25,858 nucleotides of DNA from a virus, in the IMG/VR virus record IMGVR_UViG_3300027801_000141, positions 1-25,858 of that record. One strand, 5' to 3'. The notes below the pieces were generated by a model that saw only the letters and a list, made by a program, of their open reading frames with translations, was not told the origin of the DNA and searched no databases. Of the stretch, positions 1-7,262 are shown piece by piece. Position 1 is the stretch's first letter. Each line of letters opens with the position of its first letter. A program made the position numbers and the translations under genes.

Positions 1-791
1 TCGTCATCGTATATACCTAACTTTTTTATGAAGTTATCGACATACTCTTTATCTATTTTATTTTTCTCCAATAAACTTTCTAACCCTTCTTTTGTTAAGT
101 ATGTTGTTGGGTCACCTTTTGTCACATCAGGGATTTCTTTAGTGGCCACAAACTTCTCAAGATACTGGTCTAACACAACCTTTGGATTTCTATTATCGGT
201 TTTATTATTATTATTATTTCTATCACCAACATTCTGTAATAAAATATATAACGGAGCATGTAATAATATATTATGTTTAACGTCAGGAATATATTTTAAA
301 ATATCAGTACCTATATCATCAAAGATAACTTTCTTCCACGGACCTGTCTTGTATTCCTCAGCCATGTACCATACCCTTGAATCTGTACCGTCTATGTATT
401 CATTTTCTTTCGGGTTAGGAGGTACTTCTTTACCCTCTTTCCTATATATGCCAGATACAATACCCGGGTCATTACCTTTAGCCCAATCCCTTATACTTGG
501 TGGGTCTAATTTTAATCTATTTTCTTCACCTTCACCACCCATACCAGCAAAATCATCACTACCAATTATAACCCACTGATTAGGGTCAGTTGCTTTGGCC
601 AACGGAACGGCATTTAGTAACTTACTTGTGTAAGATTTACCTGCCGATGAAGTACCATCTAATAAGATAGCAATTTTACCATCTGTTTGTTCAGTAAGTA
701 AACCCGTTAAAGAGTTACACCTATTTTCACTCAATAACCTTATATTAGCGTCGTTAATTGATTGTCTTTTTAATTTTGCTAGTCTACTCAT
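1..791 (-). CDS. P-loop kinase-like protein (chloramphenicol phosphotransferase-like), partial
   Basis: The gene starts at 791 and runs off the left edge of the window, so the C-terminus is missing (263 codons visible). Residues 46-53 read GTSSAGKS, a Walker A loop that binds ATP phosphate. The preceding hydrophobic strand (IAILLD) and the paired serines resemble small-molecule kinases of the chloramphenicol phosphotransferase / zeta-toxin type. A later VIFDDIG segment could be a Walker B-like strand. The substrate is unknown. The first 40 residues are charged and helical and precede the kinase fold. A TATTTAT box lies about 18 bases before the ATG, like other gene starts here. A toxin or a nucleic-acid end kinase are alternatives. 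Confidence 0.7.
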   Translation of the reverse strand, partial: MSRLAKLKRQSINDANIRLLSENRCNSLTGLLTEQTDGKIAILLDGTSSAGKSYTSKLLNAVPLAKATDPNQWVIIGSDDFAGMGGEGEENRLKLDPPSIRDWAKGNDPGIVSGIYRKEGKEVPPNPKENEYIDGTDSRVWYMAEEYKTGPWKKVIFDDIGTDILKYIPDVKHNILLHAPLYILLQNVGDRNNNNNKTDNRNPKVVLDQYLEKFVATKEIPDVTKGDPTTYLTKEGLESLLEKNKIDKEYVDNFIKKLGIYDD

Positions 792-871
792 AATTTTGTT
801 ATTTATTTATAAATATCCTATATAAGACAAATATTAAATCGTCATACGATTCAGTATATCTAAATAACTTA

Positions 872-967
872 TTACTTGGACCCATATTTAAGTGAAATAT
901 AAAAGACTATTATCATCAGAGCCACATAGAACACTGCAGATAGGTCATAACGTTTTTGTTTTATCAT
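872..967 (-). CDS. small single-span membrane protein (31 aa)
   Basis: An ORF of 31 codons plus stop, MIKQKRYDLSAVFYVALMII onward, with positive residues at the N-terminus followed by one hydrophobic span and a short polar tail (KYGSK). It lies just downstream of the 55-residue gene ending at 992 on the same strand, so both may share a transcript. The family is not recognised. Very small membrane peptides are frequent in phages, where they can act as holins, antiholins or membrane-protein regulators, but nothing in the sequence picks one. The chance that this is a random ORF is real; the clean topology is the main support. Confidence 0.45.
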   Translation of the reverse strand: MIKQKRYDLSAVFYVALMIIVFYISLKYGSK

Positions 968-991
968 ATATTAAATTATAATACTATGAGA

Positions 992-1159
992 TTATCCTGT
1001 AATGGTTCTTCTTAACTCTTTATATTTTTGTTTCCAATCATATACATCATCCCTTAATTCTAAGAGTTCTTCAGTCATAACCTTATTTTCTTTTTCTAAT
1101 TTCTTAATATCACCCTTAAGTGCATCAATCTGTAATTCGTATAATCTATAATGTTCCAT
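992..1159 (-). CDS. small coiled-coil protein (55 aa)
   Basis: A 55-codon ORF rich in Lys, Glu and Leu. Residues 8-50 show heptad-like spacing of Leu, Ile, Val and Tyr between charged residues (KKLEKENKVMTEELLELRDD), typical of a short coiled coil. No cysteines or enzyme motifs. It follows a 14-codon ORF by 14 bases and a Bacteroidota-type promoter at 1225-1256, and precedes a small membrane-protein ORF, so the three may form one transcript. Family not recognised. It could be a structural accessory or regulatory dimer. Confidence 0.6.
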   Translation of the reverse strand: MEHYRLYELQIDALKGDIKKLEKENKVMTEELLELRDDVYDWKQKYKELRRTITG

Positions 1160-1173
1160 AAGTTATTGTTTTA

Positions 1174-1218
1174 TTATTTTGATAGTTGTATTAACATTTC
1201 TCTATATTCTTTTTCCAT
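1174..1218 (-). CDS. possible leader peptide ORF (14 aa)
   Basis: ATG and 14 codons (MEKEYREMLIQLSK) then TAA. The ATG lies 6 bases after the -7 box TATATTTG of the promoter, so its transcript would be nearly leaderless. The composition (Lys, Glu, Leu) resembles the following coiled-coil gene. It may be a leader peptide, or only the untranslated start of that mRNA. Confidence 0.3.
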   Translation of the reverse strand: MEKEYREMLIQLSK

Positions 1219-1224
1219 TATAAT

Positions 1225-1256
1225 CAAATATAATAGCTAATTTTAATATAATCAAA
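1225..1256 (-). promoter_or_regulatory. Bacteroidota-type promoter, TTTG-N20-TATATTTG
   Basis: On the minus strand TTTG (1253-1256) is followed after 20 bases by TATATTTG (1225-1232), matching the known Bacteroidota housekeeping consensus TTTG-N17-23-TAnnTTTG. Both boxes lie inside two exact copies of a 13-base repeat (1219-1231 and 1247-1259). It points to the small ORFs at 872-1218. Confidence 0.65.
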
Positions 1257-1261
1257 TATGG

Positions 1262-2224
1262 TTACCAATTTTTAAATGCATCTTCAACACTCCATATTCC
1301 TGTATTGGTTTGATTAGTAAATGTCTTCTTAAATTCTCTATTGAATTCCATAAATTCACTTCTATTCCATACATATTCTTTTGATGTATTTTTTAGCATC
1401 ATCTCCCCGAACATTGGAGCGTCTATATATGGCGTTTTCTCTAAATCTGAATAGGTAAATATAAAATACACACTATCACCAACCATATTCTTTTGTAGTG
1501 ACATTGCAGGTCTTAACCTATTAATTAATGTATCCACTCTACCATTACTATATTTGTTATGACCACCTAAACACGGGTACATATAAGCCATATCATATAT
1601 TTGTGCGTAATAATAATCAACACTCCAATTTTTCCAATTAACTTCCCAATCACTAGTTGTAGATAAACTTACTGTTGGGTCTTTGATAAACTTTTTAATC
1701 TTTGGGAATAAGGAATCTTTAGTCTGTAGTTTTACCTTACCATTAGTCATAAAGTAAGTGTTCTCAGTTTCAATCATCAATTCACTAAACTTACTATTGG
1801 TAGGTAACGCGTCTTGTATCTGATTAAAGTAAGTGACATACACTTGCCAACTTTTAACGTTCGTAGTATCTATTTTTGGTAATTTACCTTGACCATTCCA
1901 ATCATGTTGGTATTCCCCTTTGGCACAGTCAGGATGCATAACTAACTTACCGTTCCACCCCAAACCTCTTAAGTAACTAATGAAAGTCTTTAACTCAATT
2001 AATGTGGGACCAGTATTAGGTTTATCAAATGAACCTGGCCCATCAACATTTAACACAAACTTATCAGGATTAACTGAAAAGATACTATCCGCTAATTCAT
2101 TACTATGGATAGACTCATTCTCCCATAGTACATTTATTTTATTTAAAACCACCTCATCATTTGATGGTTGGGTACAACTTATTAGTAATGTAACTAATAA
2201 TAATGTATTTAAAATTTTCTTCAT
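1262..2224 (-). CDS. putative outer-envelope lipoprotein
   Basis: Starting at the internal ATG at 2224, the protein begins MKKILNTLLLVTLLISC, a classical lipoprotein signal with lipobox LISC and the modified Cys at residue 17. The upstream ATG 19 codons earlier would bury this signal and overlap the previous gene, so 2224 is preferred. The mature part (about 300 residues) has no motif I can name. Strand-like segments such as FVLNVDGPG and KLVMHPD, and an end reading TGIWSVEDAFKNW, are compatible with a TIM-barrel glycosidase-like fold, but this is weak. The ATG comes one base after the stop of the RmlC-like gene, so the two are translationally linked. Phage lipoproteins can block reinfection by masking receptors, as T5 Llp does; that role here is speculation. 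Confidence 0.75.
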   Translation of the reverse strand: MKKILNTLLLVTLLISCTQPSNDEVVLNKINVLWENESIHSNELADSIFSVNPDKFVLNVDGPGSFDKPNTGPTLIELKTFISYLRGLGWNGKLVMHPDCAKGEYQHDWNGQGKLPKIDTTNVKSWQVYVTYFNQIQDALPTNSKFSELMIETENTYFMTNGKVKLQTKDSLFPKIKKFIKDPTVSLSTTSDWEVNWKNWSVDYYYAQIYDMAYMYPCLGGHNKYSNGRVDTLINRLRPAMSLQKNMVGDSVYFIFTYSDLEKTPYIDAPMFGEMMLKNTSKEYVWNRSEFMEFNREFKKTFTNQTNTGIWSVEDAFKNW

Positions 2225-2225
2225 A

Positions 2226-2681
2226 TTATTTTCCGTTATTATCTTTTTCTGATATAATAGGTTTATCAGTATATTCTTCAATTATTTTCTTAACTTTTGG
2301 TATTGTTGACCAAACTATAGAATGTTCTGATTCAGGAGAGTACACACCACTTACCAAATACACTACAATAGTATCAGGTTCTAATGTTAAGAATCCATGT
2401 GCATAACCATCATGTAAATAGACTGCATTACCTTCAGTTAAAATCTCACTGTGAGTTTCCTTAGTCTTTAAATCGTAACCTATATCTACTATAGCTCCAC
2501 GGATTACTTTAACATATTTTATTTGTGCTGGATTAGTTTGATAATGTAATCCTCTAAATGTATATCGACTATCATTTGTTGAAATTGAACATTGTGACCA
2601 TTCCTCATCTAATAGGTCTAATGGTATTGGAGTATAACTACCTCGATTATCGTTATGTATTTTGTGGTCCACTACTTTCAT
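2226..2681 (-). CDS. RmlC-like dTDP-4-dehydrorhamnose 3,5-epimerase family protein
   Basis: From the ATG at 2681 (a longer frame adds an unlikely hydrophobic tail) the protein is about 151 residues. It carries the RmlC-type cupin landmarks in order: RGLHYQ with the active-site His, the AQIKYVKVIRGAIVDIGYDL strand pair, YAHGFLTLE, and a Y-SPESEHSIVW segment. RmlC normally epimerises the 4-keto sugar nucleotide on the route to dTDP-rhamnose. It is shorter than usual RmlC (about 180 residues), and after the final Trp the usual Asp-containing W-x-D-P is replaced by WSTIP, so full epimerase activity is uncertain. Other family members are FdtA-like ketoisomerases. It is followed at once by the lipoprotein gene, suggesting a surface-glycan role. 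Confidence 0.8.
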   Translation of the reverse strand: MKVVDHKIHNDNRGSYTPIPLDLLDEEWSQCSISTNDSRYTFRGLHYQTNPAQIKYVKVIRGAIVDIGYDLKTKETHSEILTEGNAVYLHDGYAHGFLTLEPDTIVVYLVSGVYSPESEHSIVWSTIPKVKKIIEEYTDKPIISEKDNNGK

Positions 2682-2764
2682 ATTACAATATTTTATTAAG
2701 TACTCCAATAATAATAAAAGGTAAGAATTAATATATAGTATTACCAAATCTAATTATGTTTTTT

Positions 2765-3142
2765 TTAAAAGTGGTAATTATAAACCTTACATTCTGGATT
2801 TAAATTATGTAGATTTGGAAATGTAACATCTCCAATCTCATTATTATCTATATGTGATATATGTAACTCAGTAAAGTACTTACAGAATTTCTCATATGTC
2901 ACTTTACCACCAATACACCAATCGACATCATAGTAGTGTAGTGTCGAGTGGTCTCGTCTATCAACAACTATTAATTCTCTTTTAGAAAGAAAGGGTAAGG
3001 ATTGTGCAGTTCGATGTCCGACTAATAAGGTAGCATCAATAGTCATACGTTTAAAATGACTTAAATCTTTTTTATTATTCCAAAGTAATTTATCTCCTTT
3101 ACCAATAAACCCTAAATTATTAACGGCAATTATCGCTTTCAT
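2765..3142 (-). CDS. folA: dihydrofolate reductase, short divergent form
   Basis: 125 residues with the DHFR landmarks: N-terminal strand MKAIIAVNNLGFIGKGDKLLW with Trp21, the substrate-binding acid Asp26 in KKDLSHFKRMT, Thr34, the VGHRTAQSLP loop, and the CIGG cofactor turn (Gly78-Gly79). The end DVTFPNL matches the usual D-T-F-FP strand. It would reduce dihydrofolate with NADPH, recycling the dihydrofolate produced by ThyA, which is encoded at 14484-15407. It is about 35 residues shorter than E. coli FolA; the region after the R-E-L-I-V-V strand is compressed. Being phage-encoded, it probably boosts dTMP supply. Whether the shortened enzyme is active is not known. Confidence 0.82.
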   Translation of the reverse strand: MKAIIAVNNLGFIGKGDKLLWNNKKDLSHFKRMTIDATLLVGHRTAQSLPFLSKRELIVVDRRDHSTLHYYDVDWCIGGKVTYEKFCKYFTELHISHIDNNEIGDVTFPNLHNLNPECKVYNYHF

Positions 3143-3157
3143 ATATACTATTTACTA

Positions 3158-3442
3158 TCAATCAATTGTTGCTCCATAACACCCACCTTCAGACATTATT
3201 TTTTCTTTAATCAAGGGAACTTTTAAATTATCTAAATAAGAGATAAAAGATTCATTATTTTTTTTTATATAATGTCGATATAATTCTAAAAGTTTAAACT
3301 TTGTAAAAAAATCGCCTTCATTAGTGTGGCTAATGATTTCATTAGCTTCTTGTCTACAATCATAAGATGTAATCATCTCATCAACTATTAACTTGAAGTC
3401 GATGTTTGTATCTTCTGATATTTTTAAAATGGTACTACCCAT
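3158..3442 (-). CDS. hypothetical protein (94 aa)
   Basis: A soluble, charged protein of 94 residues with no recognised family. Predicted mainly helical (FFTKFKLLELYRHYIKKNNE; ESFISYLDNLKVPLIKEKI). The C-terminus reads GGCYGATID. It sits 15 bases before the DHFR start in the same direction, so both are probably co-transcribed. The intergenic region above it (3443-3483) is AT-only and may hold the promoter. Confidence 0.65.
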   Translation of the reverse strand: MGSTILKISEDTNIDFKLIVDEMITSYDCRQEANEIISHTNEGDFFTKFKLLELYRHYIKKNNESFISYLDNLKVPLIKEKIMSEGGCYGATID

Positions 3443-3483
3443 ACTTGTTTTAATTTATTTATAAAGATAGTAAAATATATCTG

Positions 3484-4098
3484 TTAAAGGTTTAAATCCT
3501 CATCTTTTATTAATGTATATGTAAAACTATTACCCCATATCACTTTAGCTCTTCCACATATATCCATAATCTCATTAAAGTCATCCACTTTCTTAAAAAC
3601 TTGACAACCTGCTGACCATTTTTCAACTATAGTACTTTGAGTAGATGGATTAGACCGATGTATATTAATACCAAACATACCCCATTCTTTAGTTGCATCA
3701 TTAAAGTTAAGTATTTGGTCTTTATTATCATCTCGATAAACTTCTACTTCACCATTTCTCTGACATAATGCTTCATACTTTCCTTGATGTAAATCAATTT
3801 TATATACTCCACGATATTGATTTGGTACCAGTAAGGCACATCCATTTTCATTCATGGGATTTTCTAACCAATATTCTCCAGCGTCCGTAGTTATTTCCCA
3901 CTCCTTTAATATCCATTCACCATCTATTTTATATACACAAATCATTGTATCATCAAATGAATTAGATACTAAGTTTGGATTTCTAATACCAATAATATTT
4001 AAGTTATAGTCGCCTCTAGTAAAAAAGGTATAACCCATTCCCTCAATAGTATCTTGTAGATATTTAACGGATAATTTAGTTTTTAAGTTCTCTATCAT
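3484..4098 (-). CDS. L,D-transpeptidase (YkuD)-like cell-wall protein
   Basis: 204 residues. The C-terminal half has GINIHR (His147) followed 13 residues later by KWSAGCQVF (Ser162, Gly164, Cys165). The H-x(n)-S-x-G-C pattern is the catalytic signature of YkuD-type L,D-transpeptidases, where Cys attacks the peptidoglycan peptide. In phages similar proteins are associated with lysis or wall remodelling. The N-terminal 140 residues contain beta-rich stretches (CVYKIDGEWILKEWEITTD) without a name. There is no signal peptide, so release may need a holin; three membrane-protein genes lie directly upstream on the same strand. The cassette reading is inference. Confidence 0.6.
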   Translation of the reverse strand: MIENLKTKLSVKYLQDTIEGMGYTFFTRGDYNLNIIGIRNPNLVSNSFDDTMICVYKIDGEWILKEWEITTDAGEYWLENPMNENGCALLVPNQYRGVYKIDLHQGKYEALCQRNGEVEVYRDDNKDQILNFNDATKEWGMFGINIHRSNPSTQSTIVEKWSAGCQVFKKVDDFNEIMDICGRAKVIWGNSFTYTLIKDEDLNL

Positions 4099-4138
4099 AA
4101 TTTTAACTTTTAATTATTAACACTAAGTTTAGTGTGGT

Positions 4139-4399
4139 TTATTTACTTGGTATAACCCTAACACTATCCAAACCGACTACCCCAATTTGACTATTAGCTG
4201 GTTCACTAACTGTTGGGTGTCTAGGGTTAGATGAGAAGTCTTTAAGTCCATTATATTTTTTTATCATTTTTTCAACATGAGTGTTATTACTATCTATTGT
4301 AGATAGTTTAAATAATGAAACGATTATCATTAACACCAAAAAAAACCATAACCAATGTTTATTATTCTTAAGTCTTAAGATATGTCGGTTAATTTTCAC
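4139..4399 (-). CDS. single-span membrane protein, possible lysis accessory
   Basis: 86 residues: basic N-terminus (KINRHILRLKNNKHW), one membrane span around residues 17-33 (WLWFFLVLMIIVSLFKL), then a polar tail with several prolines (NPRHPTVSEPANSQ). The topology is N-in, C-out, as for small spanin or secretion-type phage proteins. Its start overlaps the end of the upstream coiled-coil membrane protein by 4 bases (ATGA). A short inverted repeat at 4120-4135 follows its stop. The family is not recognised. Confidence 0.6.
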   Translation of the reverse strand: MKINRHILRLKNNKHWLWFFLVLMIIVSLFKLSTIDSNNTHVEKMIKKYNGLKDFSSNPRHPTVSEPANSQIGVVGLDSVRVIPSK

Positions 4400-4686
4400 T
4401 TCTTGTACTTTATTCTATCGAGTTCTCTTTCTAAAAACTCAACTTTAACTCTTAGTGTTGCGGCTTCGGTTTTTACATCGATTAAACTATCAATACACCC
4501 ATCCTTATCCTTTTCTAATCGCTCTACTCTAGAAATTAAATCATCTCTATAGATAGTTTGCTCTGACTTATTTTCTTTTTGTTTCTCTCGTTTACTACGA
4601 ATTAGAAATTCATAGAATTTCCACCCGCCAGCACCAAAGATAACTGATATTGTAGTTATTATTATTGTAGTTATATTTTCGTTCAT
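4396..4686 (-). CDS. membrane-anchored coiled-coil protein, holin/i-spanin-like
   Basis: 96 residues. A single N-terminal membrane span (ITTIIITTISVIFGAGGWKF, residues 5-24) is followed by a long charged helix with heptad spacing to the end (DDLISRVERLEKD...LRVKVEFLERELDRIKYKK). This arrangement is common in phages of Bacteroidota and resembles an inner-membrane spanin or a holin-like tail-adjacent protein. Start and stop each overlap neighbours by 4 bases, so the three membrane genes 4139-5102 are translationally coupled. Direct proof of a lysis function is missing. Confidence 0.65.
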   Translation of the reverse strand: MNENITTIIITTISVIFGAGGWKFYEFLIRSKREKQKENKSEQTIYRDDLISRVERLEKDKDGCIDSLIDVKTEAATLRVKVEFLERELDRIKYKK

Positions 4687-5102
4687 AGGATTGATTTATG
4701 TAATATTTCTTTCTTTACTTTAAATAAAATCCAAATCCACATTGACGCATACCAACATGTTATTAAGATATTCTTTCCATCCATAATAGTGAAAGGTTCT
4801 CCATCACCACCAAAAATATTAACTAAATAACGTATAGTAGAAAATAGGTAAACAACTAAATAAAATGATATAAATCTAGCTAACCACTTTTTATTATTTA
4901 AGAATATTAACATACCAACACTTCCAATCAAATATGTAAAATAAAGCCAGTACGTATTAGGTTGACCTAATTCTTCCCAATATGAGTATGTTGTCCATAA
5001 AACCATATTATTTAAAATGTCACTAGCCACCCACATAAATAAAAGTGGTTCAAAATCAAAATAAATTAAAGTGTCTCTTATTTTTTTGAAATATTCTTTC
5101 AT
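4683..5102 (-). CDS. polytopic membrane protein, holin candidate
   Basis: 139 residues with about four hydrophobic spans: around residues 16-36 (PLLFMWVASDILNNMVLW), 50-70 (YWLYFTYLIGSVGMLIFL), 73-92 (WLARFISFYLVVYLFSTIRY) and 112-130 (ILITCWYASMWIWILFKV). Charged ends (KEYFKKIRD; KVKKEILHK) suggest cytoplasmic termini. It leads a coupled group of membrane proteins ending in an L,D-transpeptidase-like protein, so a holin role is plausible. A TATATTTA box (5109-5116) lies 6 bases before its ATG, so this is probably the first gene of the transcript. Confidence 0.65.
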   Translation of the reverse strand: MKEYFKKIRDTLIYFDFEPLLFMWVASDILNNMVLWTTYSYWEELGQPNTYWLYFTYLIGSVGMLIFLNNKKWLARFISFYLVVYLFSTIRYLVNIFGGDGEPFTIMDGKNILITCWYASMWIWILFKVKKEILHKSIL

Positions 5103-5108
5103 GTTATA

Positions 5109-5116
5109 TAAATATA
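5109..5116 (-). promoter_or_regulatory. TATATTTA start-proximal box
   Basis: On the minus strand TATATTTA ends 6 bases before the ATG at 5102. The same box and spacing recur at other first genes (see 9699, 12905, 9852). It resembles the -7 part of a Bacteroidota promoter with the last base changed, which would make the mRNA nearly leaderless. Confidence 0.45.
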
Positions 5117-5127
5117 TCTAAAACAAG

Positions 5128-5155
5128 AAACCCTCACCATAACTGGTGAGGGTTT
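5128..5155 (-). terminator. rho-independent terminator
   Basis: An 11-bp perfect stem AAACCCTCACC / GGTGAGGGTTT around a 6-base loop, followed on the minus strand by a T-rich run. It ends the transcript of the secreted-protein gene at 5182-5781. The symmetric T/A tails could let it act on the other strand too. Confidence 0.85.
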
Positions 5156-5181
5156 AGATAAATTAATACATATAGTTTCGT

Positions 5182-5781
5182 TTACGGACAAATACATGGG
5201 TCGGTAAAAGGACATGGACATCCTTCTAACCCTGCAGGTGATACTTCACCTGTCACAGTATTTACGCTTACATAACCTTTACTGGTCGTAAAAATATAAA
5301 GTGCGAATGTAAAATCAGGACCTAAAGGTCTTCTCAATACAACAATTGACCAATCAGCCACACCTTCAACACCAGTACCATAACCAGCATCTAATAATAG
5401 TTGTTCTGCAGATTCTAGTAACATCTTAACAGGTAACTGAATCACCTCATCTTCCATAAATGGAGAATCTATAACCACTGAGATTACGTTTCCTTTAGAT
5501 GTACATACAACCTCAATAGTGGTACTTCCTTCTCCTCTAAATACGGATTTAACTTCGTTTAATTTCTTAGTTGATGTTGATTCGTAGAATGATGCGGTTT
5601 TAGTTATTTCTTTAGCCGCAACTTCTGTTTGACTAACCATTTCATTAAAGGTTAAGTCTCCTTTTGTGTTTTCAAAAGTAGTAGTTGATGTGCAACAGTT
5701 AGTTACTTCTACAACTTCTTGTGAGTTAACTCCTACAGTTGTTGCAACTGCAAATGCCAGTGTTAAAATTAAATTTTTCAT
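5182..5781 (-). CDS. secreted protein with signal peptide
   Basis: 199 residues beginning MKNLILTLAFAVATTVGVNS, a typical Sec signal with cleavage probably after the Ser20 region. The mature protein starts with an acidic, Thr-rich, di-cysteine segment (NCCTSTTTF). The middle has strands such as TTIEVVCTSKGNVISVVID, and the tail is Cys/Pro-rich (GCPCPFTDPCICP), suggesting disulphides or metal binding outside the cytoplasm. No family recognised. It stands alone between a terminator and a 144-base intergenic stretch. A secreted protein in a phage may alter the envelope or may be a host-derived cargo gene. Confidence 0.7.
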   Translation of the reverse strand: MKNLILTLAFAVATTVGVNSQEVVEVTNCCTSTTTFENTKGDLTFNEMVSQTEVAAKEITKTASFYESTSTKKLNEVKSVFRGEGSTTIEVVCTSKGNVISVVIDSPFMEDEVIQLPVKMLLESAEQLLLDAGYGTGVEGVADWSIVVLRRPLGPDFTFALYIFTTSKGYVSVNTVTGEVSPAGLEGCPCPFTDPCICP

Positions 5782-5925
5782 TTGTTAAATAGTTTTTTCA
5801 TTTTTGTTTGTTTCGTATAATAATAGAATATTTTTATAAAATTAATTAACCATAAATACATGTAAATATTAAAACGTTATAACATATACTTTATCTTTAT
5901 AATAAAATGATTAAAATAATAAAAC

Positions 5926-6279
5926 ATGGCACACCCTATTTTACATTCTAAATCTTCATCTAAAAAGTTTGGTGGTAAACCTGAAGATTACTTACATATC
6001 CATAATTGGTTTGATGAGACTAAATCGTGGATTGGTACATCCTTTCATAGAGTATTTAGACACCACTCTGAAGGGATATTTGAATGTGAGAAAGTTTTTG
6101 GTGAGTCATTCTTAAATTCAGATGGTAAAGAAGTTTACGTTCGTTACATCGGTGAACAACATGTTAAGGAAGATTGTAATAACTACATTCCATCAGCAAA
6201 AGAATGGGTGGATGCGTTAAATTCTAATGAAAAACCTATATGGATGATGAAAACTATGAAAATAAAGTTCACTGACTAA
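5926..6279 (+). CDS. DUF6915-like protein
   Basis: 117 residues starting MAHPILHSKSSSKKFGG and continuing PEDYLHIHNWFDETKSW, FHRVFRHHSEGIFECEKVFG, SDGKEVYVRYIGEQHVKEDC and a final WMM segment. This order of conserved His, Trp and GEQHVxED residues is that of a small family found in phages and many bacteria, which I know as DUF6915; its function is unknown. Many conserved His and acidic residues suggest metal binding. It is the first gene of the plus-strand set and its stop codon overlaps the box before the next gene. The 144 bases upstream contain only AT-rich sequence. Confidence 0.75.
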   Translation: MAHPILHSKSSSKKFGGKPEDYLHIHNWFDETKSWIGTSFHRVFRHHSEGIFECEKVFGESFLNSDGKEVYVRYIGEQHVKEDCNNYIPSAKEWVDALNSNEKPIWMMKTMKIKFTD

Positions 6280-6285
6280 TATTTA
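6278..6285 (+). promoter_or_regulatory. AATATTTA start-proximal box
   Basis: AATATTTA followed by TATGT and then the ATG at 6291, a 5-base spacing. It overlaps the TAA of the preceding gene (6277-6279). Same element as at 9852-9859, which shares the TATGT spacer exactly. Confidence 0.4.
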
Positions 6286-6290
6286 TATGT

Positions 6291-7262
6291 ATGATATCAG
6301 TATACGATAAAATAATAGACAATCTAAAAGGTTATAGATTACCACATGAGAACCACGACTTTGATTACAATCACCCTTTAACAGGTGTTGAGGATGAGCG
6401 TATATTTAATCGTGAAGGCATGTTAATTGATATTGACAACCTTGAAGATATCGAACTCAAAGAACTTGAGGTACTTTATGAAAAGTTAAGTCTTGCCAGT
6501 AAAGTAAGTTATATGCACCATTATGATGAAGATAATCAAAAAGATTTATTTACGTATTATAAGGGAAGTGAAGGTATATATAAAGGAAAAAATATAACAA
6601 GAATTTCATCGATGTATCTCAAAGAATTAAGAAATCAGGTGCAACATGTCATATATAAAAAGAAAATGGCAATACAGAACCAAAATGCTAACGAATTATT
6701 ACCGACATTAGAAAAATTTTTAGAAATACATAAACAAGGTAATCCTAATATTTATCCTGATTGGTTACGATTCACATTCAAAGAAGTTAGATGGGGTGAT
6801 TTATATGTACAACCAATAATAAATATTGAAAAGTTATTAGAGTCAGGCGACGCCATACGTCAAGCTAAAGTAACTAGAGACTTTATACGTAATATATGGA
6901 ATAGATTAGTTAGTGCACGAGCGTACTCTAGACACGATTCCTCTCCCTCTCCGCGTGTTAGAACTACAAATGTTTTATTTGAAGATTTTAAAAACTATAT
7001 GAAAAATGTGGCAAATAAAAAGATTAAACCACAGATAAAAAATCTACCAAGAGGTAGAGAATGTGTTCATTCTATCATTTTTAGATATAGAAGTAATATT
7101 GATGATATAGAAATACAGATACATCCACGTTATAAAAGTGAGTGTACGGATGGTTGGAATAGTATTAACACGTATGACTTTGAAAGTAAAATTTCGGATA
7201 TTTTATATGAATATGGGTGGATAAAAAATAGAAATTACGTTACCTCAACGAATAAAGACTAA
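6291..7262 (+). CDS. hypothetical protein (323 aa)
   Basis: A soluble protein of 323 residues, mostly helical in the first 160 (DNLEDIELKELEVLYEKLSLASK; YLKELRNQVQHVIYKKKM), followed by a basic region (RNIWNRLVSARAYSRHDS; KNVANKKIKPQIKNLPRGREC) and a beta-rich end (CVHSIIFRYRSNIDDIEIQIHPRY). Not recognised. The basic patch could bind nucleic acid. The C-terminal third runs into a triple 10-base repeat which supplies the stop codon. It lies 11 bases after the DUF6915-like gene. Confidence 0.65.
   Translation: MISVYDKIIDNLKGYRLPHENHDFDYNHPLTGVEDERIFNREGMLIDIDNLEDIELKELEVLYEKLSLASKVSYMHHYDEDNQKDLFTYYKGSEGIYKGKNITRISSMYLKELRNQVQHVIYKKKMAIQNQNANELLPTLEKFLEIHKQGNPNIYPDWLRFTFKEVRWGDLYVQPIINIEKLLESGDAIRQAKVTRDFIRNIWNRLVSARAYSRHDSSPSPRVRTTNVLFEDFKNYMKNVANKKIKPQIKNLPRGRECVHSIIFRYRSNIDDIEIQIHPRYKSECTDGWNSINTYDFESKISDILYEYGWIKNRNYVTSTNKD

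Noticed and set aside
28-579. Plus-strand ORF of 183 codons
   Set aside because: Antisense to the P-loop kinase-like gene, which has a clear Walker A and normal composition.
1219-1259. CRISPR-like or iteron repeats (two 13-base copies)
   Set aside because: Only two copies, 28 bases apart, and they are explained as the -33 and -7 boxes of one promoter.
4120-4135. Terminator ACACTA/TAGTGT after the 4139 gene
   Set aside because: Perfect inverted repeat but the stem is short and AT-rich and no T-run follows.
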